A DNA stretch of 26,649 nt from Hirudo medicinalis (taxonomy: Eukaryota; Annelida; Clitellata; Hirudinida; Hirudinidae), in the NCBI GenBank assembly GCA_011800805.1, contig MPNW01000278.1, positions 143,429 through 170,077 of the forward strand, in the 5' to 3' direction. Positions 21,489 to 26,649 of the stretch are shown here, in pieces. The position numbers and the translations under genes are program-made. Positions within the stretch are counted from its first letter, which is position 1. The number at the start of each line of letters is the position of its first letter. A model generated the notes under the pieces. It had not been told where the DNA came from. It saw nothing but the letters and a program-made list of their open reading frames with translations, and did no database searches.

Positions 21489-21496
21489 TATATAAG
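21489..21496 (+). promoter_or_regulatory. TATA box of the PAN/C-type-lectin gene
   Basis: TATATAAG about 100 bases upstream of the ATG at 21590. Confidence 0.5.
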
Positions 21497-21589
21497 ATCT
21501 CTAAGAATACTGAATCCATTAGTCTGTTGGCTACAAATAAAGATTTCGGTTGTAACTGCTTGAACCGAATCATTGTTTAAATTTTTAAA

Positions 21590-24167
21590 ATGTTTTTAAA
21601 ATATATGTTATTGTTTTATATGGGTTTTCTCTGTTCCAATGAACATTTATTTGTCAGAATAACAGAAAGAGTTTCAGATGTGATGTTATCATATTTTGAT
21701 TTTGTCGTTGGAGAAGGTGATGAAGCAATGTATGCGAATATTGAATCATCACTGAAATGTTCAGCGTTATGTGCCAGAGAAGTTGCATTCAAGTGCAACT
21801 GTTTTGAGCTTGAAAAGCATGATAAACTTTGCCTGATTTCATCGAAGCCTACAAACAAGTGGAGCAACAGCTTCAAATATCGCATAAAAATGGGTGAGTT
21901 GTTCGTCAGCAATTATTTCGCTCAAATGTGAAGTTAATTAACGTGAAAATAACTTTTAAATATTAAAATAGTTAATTAACTCTAATTTGAAGGATGTCCA
22001 TCGAATAGCACTTACGTACCTGAATTGAAAAGCTGTTACCTCCTGGTGACTGGATTATTCTCAGGATACAAAGCCAAAGTTTTCTGCAACAATTTGAGCA
22101 TGCATGCAGTTGTCGTAGAAGATGCCAAAGAGAATAACTACCTCGCAACAAACATATCCAGTAGTATCCTTATTTCTTTCTTAAATAAATATATTTCAAG
22201 ATTAAAAGTTAAAGGTATGTACTGTTTATTGTTAATTGTTAGAGCTTGACGACTGACTTCGCAACATCAAATTAGGGAACGCTTCGTCGCATACTAATTA
22301 ATAATTAAGAATAAAAGACAAAATATGATAAGAATGTATCTTGGAAAACTATGAGAAAAATAAGTCAAGTTGTTGGTGTATACTTCTTCCTCGAAACCAA
22401 TGAAATAGATCACCTGATGCTAAAGGTGAGGGTCACTCTTTCGTATTCTTTCTCAACGAACACGTTTGTGTTTAAGTCCAATGCTGTTCTAACTTCTAAT
22501 TTATCGTCTCTTTCAGAAATCCAACTGCACGCAGCCACCATGATTTATTAGCAACCATAAAAATATCACCGAGTGTTATACAAATTATTCAGTCATGCAA
22601 AGGATTGTATTTAAATAAATATATACATTACATTAATAACAGTTGGATGCCTAATGGAATCTGAATATTGGTAATAATCGAGGAGAGTTTCAATTACTAC
22701 ACTGATGCATACGACATTTGACGTTCGAAAATAGACCGAGGGGCAACCAGGGAAGACTGGTGACAACTCGGAAAGACTAGGGCCACGCTCCTGGACTAGC
22801 AATCCTGCGTGCCCTGCGTGAGACACTATCTCCAGGTGCTGGCTGAAAGCGGCAAGAGACCGGACGTGGTACTATCAATATCAAAGGTAGAGACGTTTGT
22901 ATTGGCGGAGCTGAGGGTGCAATGAGAAAATAATATGGGGAGAAGTAATAGCCTGAAAGAGGACAGGTATATAGACTTGACAATGGATCTGAAGTAGAAA
23001 GGGTACAAAGTATGGTTCTTTGCCATTGAAGTCGCTGCAAGAACTATGGTCAGCCGACCTACACTTTTTTGAGGGAAATCGGTCTGACCAGCAAAGTCGG
23101 ATCGAAGGCCATGGCAGACATGTCCAGAGCTGCAGAGGCGGCCTCGCAGTGGATCTGGTCAAAGCGTGAATGTAAGTAGACTCCTCATCACGAGAAGCTT
23201 GCCCAACGATTTGTGCGAAGAACCTCTCAAGTCGCCGGGCTAGTGTAAGAGCGAAGCATGTGTCTTTTCACATAGCCAATCGTGTGGCTTAGTTAGTCAG
23301 CCAATGGGTGAGCTTCCAACAGAGTCGCCAGTTAGGTCGGCAAGAACAGGACCTATATTAGCTGCGTGTTCCGACTTGGGTGATTGTTCTCGTTCTGTTC
23401 GTTGGCGGTTGAAGATGGGGACTAGAGCGACTTGTGTTTGGCTTGATACTGCTCGTCGGTGCAAACGGAAGAGATTAAGTACATACAGGAACACCCGTCT
23501 GATCAGCGGTTGCGGCCCGACCCCCGAGAGCGTCAGAGGATTCAATGGCCGATACGTTCGTAGAAGGGGTGTCCTCTCTGAGGATTCCTGTCGGAGCTCG
23601 AGGATAGTTTTAATTACTATCTAATGGAATCTGAATATTGGTCTGCTGATTCGTCTGCTCAAGTATTTGTCGTCTCTGACATGATGGCTCTGGTTTACAA
23701 GTCTTTCTTGTAGTTTTCTTGCTTTTCTTATCTTTCATTAAGTTCTCGACACTTAAATGTCTGATTTACTATTCTAGTTTTTCCGGATTACAGCTAATTT
23801 TAAGTAAACTGTGAAATAATTTGCTCTTTTATGGCTTTAATTTAATGAAGTGATTAATTTTAATTGTACAGTAATTCCAATTAAAATGACGATTAATATT
23901 CGTGTCTCTTAAGTCCCTCAGGTATGTAAAGAAGGAAACCGCTACTTTAGGATACGAACTGCTGGTTTTTTCAATGCTGCGACGAGTTCTTTCCAATGGT
24001 CACCTTATTCGAACATCATTCAATTCAACTACACCAACTGGAGTACAGGTCAACCAGATCAACCAAGTGTTGAGAACGGATGTCTGCAGTTTTTCTTAGA
24101 CTTCAGATGGGATGATTACCTTTGCCAACTCGAATATTGTGTTTTATGTGAATTCACTCTCCATTGA
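21590..24167 (+). CDS. Secreted PAN/apple-like plus C-type-lectin-domain protein
   Basis: Exon 1 (21590-21893): signal peptide MFLKYMLLFYMGFLCS, then an apple/PAN-like cysteine pattern around KCSALCAREVAFKCNCF and CLISS. Exon 2 (from 21993; G/GA TGT gives GC): start of a C-type lectin domain, GCPSNSTYVPELKSCYLL, then FCNNL and EDAKENNYLATN. Its donor is either 22161, 22164 or the strong GTATGT at 22215. Terminal exon (from 23914 or 23922 to 24167): FFNAATSSFQW, FNYTNWSTGQPDQ, ENGCLQF, RWDDYLCQLEYCVLCEF, stop. That is the lectin core with a QPD motif (galactose-type calcium site in this family) and WDD in place of the usual WND. A possible middle exon ends at 22430 (before GTGAGG) but I cannot place it in phase. 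The intron 22215-23913 holds retroelement copy B. AATAAA lies at 24180-24185. Confidence 0.8.
22651..22672 (+). repeat. Target-site duplication, left copy
   Basis: Identical over 22 bases to 23621-23642 and brackets retroelement copy B. Confidence 0.9.
22673..23620 (+). mobile_element. GC-rich retroelement, copy B, with target-site duplication, inside lectin intron
   Basis: Same family as copy A. It reads VRHYLQVLAESGKRPDVVL (about 22818-22874), then LAELRV and AIEVAARTMVSRPT in other frames, closing with CPELQRRPRSGSG. The 3' part shares CTCTGAGGATTCCTGTCGGA-like sequence with copy A's 20130-20155. A perfect 22-base direct repeat flanks it: 22651-22672 equals 23621-23642, the mark of target-primed insertion. 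Just inside the left flank, 22678-22700 closely resembles the element's own 3' end (23598-23620), as if a short 3' stub precedes the main copy. Confidence 0.8.
23621..23642 (+). repeat. Target-site duplication, right copy
   Basis: Identical over 22 bases to 22651-22672. Confidence 0.9.
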
Positions 24168-24179
24168 AGTTAACCAAAT

Positions 24180-24185
24180 AATAAA
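24180..24185 (+). terminator. Polyadenylation signal of the lectin gene
   Basis: AATAAA 12 bases after the TGA at 24165-24167. Confidence 0.6.
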
Positions 24186-24973
24186 AATGCCATTTTAAAA
24201 TACAAGAAAATGTTGACGAAGTGTCCGTTTTACTGAAATCCACAGTTTTAGTGTTTTAAGTGAAGATGTTGTGTGCTTAGTTTCTGCGCGTTACTCTTTA
24301 AAGGCTAAAATAAGCAATTTTAAATTTTAAAATGTTTTGTTTCTAATTATAAACGAGAAAATAATTGTTATTTGCAACAACAAAAATTGTAAAACGTAAA
24401 AATTAGGATTTAAAAATGTGCAAATCATTCCTCATTTTAAATAAGATGAGTCCGAAAACAAAGACATTAATTAGGTTTACTCTGTACAACAAACTTGATG
24501 CTGTTGTTTGTCGCGATAGTAGCTGGTGATTGATTTATAACGTTTGAAAGTAGCGATCTCTGGCCCGTCGAAATTTCGGTCTCCTTGGCACGGTTTTGAT
24601 TTTTAGTTTCGTCCGAAAGCCTAAATCACTGTCTGCCAAAACCGAAAGTTATTTTTTCTGTTTCGGTCGAAAACACTAAAGTTGAAAAAACGAAAGTTGC
24701 CACTTGAACACTTTCGGCGCCGAAACCGAAGCCGCGATTCGTCGGTTTCTTTCATTAACAGACCAAGACAACTTGCACGAGCCAGCAGATTATTAGCCTA
24801 AAGTCAGTTTATAACCTTAATTTTTATACATATTTCAGTCATGAGTATTTTACAATTTCTGTTAAGTATGAACCTTATGGTGTTAATATTGGTTACAAAA
24901 TTGGAAAAGTAATATATCGCCAAAAGAATGAATAATATTAAGCGAATCATAACCAAACAGGTTTCATCGAGAG
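24186..24973. other. Spacer with CCGAAA/TTTCGG-rich block
   Basis: No gene. From about 24566 to 24755 the motifs TTTCGG and CCGAAA recur on both strands many times (for example TTTCGTCCGAAAG, TTTCGGTCGAAAA, CTTTCGGCGCCGAAACCGAAG), giving strong foldback potential. It may be a degraded repeat or satellite-like piece. Confidence 0.5.
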
Positions 24974-25004
24974 ATTCTAGAAACCCTTGAGACGCACTAT
25001 AAGA
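24973..25004 (+). promoter_or_regulatory. Core promoter of second PAN gene: HSE-like dimer and TATA
   Basis: ATTCTAGAAA (an inverted TTC-xx-GAA pair, the heat-shock-element unit) at about 24973-24982 and CTATAAGA at 24997-25004, followed by the ATG at 25076. The TATA call is reasonable; the heat-shock element is only a ten-base match. Confidence 0.35.
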
Positions 25005-25075
25005 GGCACATTTTTCGACAGAGACTCACTTTATTCTCATTCTTAGTCATCATTTGTTATCAGTTATCGTTTGAA

Positions 25076-25376
25076 ATGTTAGCATTTATGAGTCCGTGTC
25101 TTCTCTTCTTTTGCACTTTACAAAAGTCATATGGCGAGATTAACGAGGGATACTTTCGTGTCACTGATAGAGAAGAGATTGATCATTTTAAAACATCAAC
25201 GTTCAATAAACTTTACCTCACCTCAGTTCCTGGTCCCATCCAATGTGCTCTGAGATGTTTTAACTTCGAGAAATTCCAATGCTCTAGTTTTTCGCACAAA
25301 ATCTCTTCCAAGAAATGTGTCGTATCCGATAAAGTTTTTCCATCAATTAAAGAGATTTATTACCAGAAAAGACCTG
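25076..25376 (+). CDS. First exon of a paralogous PAN/apple-like secreted protein (partial gene)
   Basis: Starts with a signal peptide, MLAFMSPCLLFFCTLQKSYG. About residue 60 onward shows PIQCALRCFNFEKFQCSSF and KKCVVSD, the same cysteine arrangement as exon 1 of the lectin gene at 21590. The donor is CCTG/GTAAGA after one base of a codon, the same phase as the 21590 gene, so the two are tandem duplicates in the same orientation. No second exon beginning with the expected GC dipeptide was found before 26649; the next 1.2 kb is transposon. The gene either continues past the window or was cut by the insertions. Confidence 0.75.
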
Positions 25377-25859
25377 GTAAGAAGTTTTCAAAATATTTAA
25401 TTTGTAATTAACATAAATAGAATTGAGCATTTTCAGACAATTTTAACAAAATGTCCTATAGTCAGGAAGTTATTTATCCCCAAATATTTTGAGGATACCC
25501 TCCAAGCAACCAGGAAACTAAATTCATTTATGACATATTACATATATAAAATATATTATTTTGTATATAATTTTGATTTATAAATTAACATGCGTTGATG
25601 ACATGCAGAAATGTCAAAACTCAAAGAAGCGAATGAAAGAAATTTCATGATTAGGTGGGTGAGCAAGAAAGCCCGAACGGATTCTGCAAGTTCTTTAGTT
25701 TTGGCTCAATCTGTGGACGATAAAGATATTTTTGAGAGTGCATCTAAAATGAAAAATGACGAATGTGGCTTATGGTGTTGATCTGGAATCATGAGGCGTC
25801 CCGACTTGTGCCATCCTCATCCTACGATAAGTATTCGTGGATCGCAAAAGTGTCAAATG

Positions 25860-25946
25860 CAGGGCCGGATTAAGGGGCAGGGCCCTTTCGGCCCTGGCCC
25901 CGTGTCACCCACTAAGAGGGGCCTCCCATCAATAAAGTGCAAATTA
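25860..25946 (+). repeat. GC-rich palindromic repeat piece before SINE copy D
   Basis: GGGCCGGATTAAGGGGCAGG then GGGCCCTTTCGGCCCTGGCC: a self-complementary, GC-rich block unlike its surroundings and directly 5' of the SINE head. Probably part of another dispersed repeat. Confidence 0.45.
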
Positions 25947-26125
25947 TGTGCAGGTTGGCCGAATGGGTTACGTTCCTGCATACGACGGTAATGGCAACAG
26001 TCGTAATGTGTCGTGTTCGAAACCCAGCCTGCACTGCCGCAAGCGTCCTTGGGAAGGAGCGCTATATAAATGGTTGACAAGAAGCGCCTCTGACGCTATG
26101 CATATGGCGCTATATAAATGATGTA
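25947..26125 (+). mobile_element. tRNA-derived SINE, copy D (different 3' subfamily)
   Basis: Head TGTGCAGGTTGGCCGAATGG with A box, B box GTGTTCGAAACCC and the closing AGCCTGCA that pairs with the head (acceptor-stem-like). The body reads GAGCGCTATATAAATGG. The 3' part differs from copies A and C and repeats GGCGCTATATAAATGATG at about 26106-26124. It is inserted within the hAT element. Confidence 0.9.
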
Positions 26126-26192
26126 CATTCGCCTTTACAAAGGCTTTCGAAAAAATGACACAAAATACGTAGTCATGACTAGGAACTGGTTA

Positions 26193-26200
26193 TGCTTCTC

Positions 26201-26235
<35 letters not shown>

Positions 26236-26236
26236 A
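26193..26236 (+). repeat. (CT)n microsatellite
   Basis: CT dinucleotide array with one CG interruption, between the SINE and the hAT coding remnant. Confidence 0.95.
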
Positions 26237-26649
26237 ATGGATGTGTTTACTGCTTCACATGCAGATTGATGTGTTTAAATAAAGCAAAATCTGAGTCTTC
26301 TCAGCTTTCGTCTATTGGATTCTGTGATTGGAAACATTCACAAGAACGTATACATAGTCATGAACAGTCAACAGAACATTGAAGGCTACGATTGCTTTCA
26401 ATAGGAGGTTAAAAGCAATTGGGCGAATTGATAAGGACCTGACACAACAGGTCGAGCTTCTAGAGCAGTACTGGAGATCGGTATTGAAAGAGTAGTCAGT
26501 GTTATTAGATTTATTGCAGTGCTATTAGATTAGCATTTAGAGGAACCAACGAATTGGTTGGATCACCTAGAAATGTTAACTTTCTGGGTATTCTTGAACT
26601 CATCGCCCAGTACGACGACTTTCTTGCACAGCATATCGAAACTCAAGCC

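Larger units (their letters stand above)
25551..26649 (+). pseudogene. hAT-type (DUF4371) transposase, interrupted; runs off the window
   Basis: The N-terminal piece from 25612 reads MSKLKEANERNFMIRWVSKK and then DDKDIFESASKMKND, with a stop soon after. Following the intervening repeats, the piece from about 26236 reads VYCFTCRLM, then SSIGFCDWKHSQERIHSHEQ, RRLKAIGRIDKDLT, and LAFRGTNELVG, NVNFLGILELIAQYDDFLAQH. These are the ordered hallmarks of hAT/ZMYM-type transposases ('YCF.CKLF', 'GF.DWKH....HE.S..H', 'LAFRG..E', 'GNFL.L.EL.A.YD..L..H'). Frameshifts and stops break it, so this copy is inactive. The catalytic C-terminus lies beyond the window. Confidence 0.85.

Noticed and set aside
24440..24460. 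Possible hammerhead ribozyme core (GATGAGTCCGAAAAC)
   Set aside because: The CTGA half of the core and the stem pairings are missing.

Overview
This is animal (bilaterian, invertebrate-type) genomic DNA. The background is AT-rich. Genes are split by short introns with GT-AG borders, and their products are metazoan: a class B GPCR, an AP-2 transcription-factor exon, COQ6, a small heat-shock-like protein, PAN/C-type-lectin proteins and a secreted cystine-rich precursor. tRNA-derived SINEs, DNA transposons and LINE remnants fill introns and spacers. I cannot name the species; a lophotrochozoan-type invertebrate would fit, but that is only inference.

Layout. (1) 49-790: decayed non-LTR reverse-transcriptase remnant. 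(2) 978-5386, minus strand: class B (secretin-family) GPCR, eleven exons from signal peptide to TM5; TM6-7 lie beyond base 1. (3) 6309-6427, plus: one intact 119-base exon of transcription factor AP-2, whose splice donor opens into a GAT/GAC microsatellite; no other AP-2 exon is visible. (4) 8279-13781, plus: complete twelve-exon COQ6, 468 codons, with a Tigger remnant and two SINEs in intron 10 and a decayed copy of exon 6 in intron 4. (5) 14412-15197, plus: single-exon protein with a divergent alpha-crystallin-like C-terminus. (6) 16326-17710, minus: four-exon gene for a secreted precursor with two tandem knottin-type cysteine modules plus a third cysteine group. (7) 18892-19180: MITE-like inverted-repeat element. 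(8) 19200-20175 and 22673-23620: two GC-rich copies of a retroelement with a nuclease-like domain; the second has a perfect target-site duplication and sits inside a lectin intron. (9) 21590-24167, plus: PAN-like plus C-type-lectin gene; a paralogous first exon lies at 25076-25376. (10) 20317-20645 (minus) and 25551-26649 (plus): pieces of a hAT/DUF4371 transposon, the second copy interrupted by a SINE.

The genes form no operon or obvious pathway. COQ6 is housekeeping (mitochondrial ubiquinone synthesis). The GPCR would act in peptide-hormone signalling. The knottin precursor and the PAN/lectin pair are secreted proteins of the type used in defence, venom or mucus, and they lie in the most transposon-rich half of the window.
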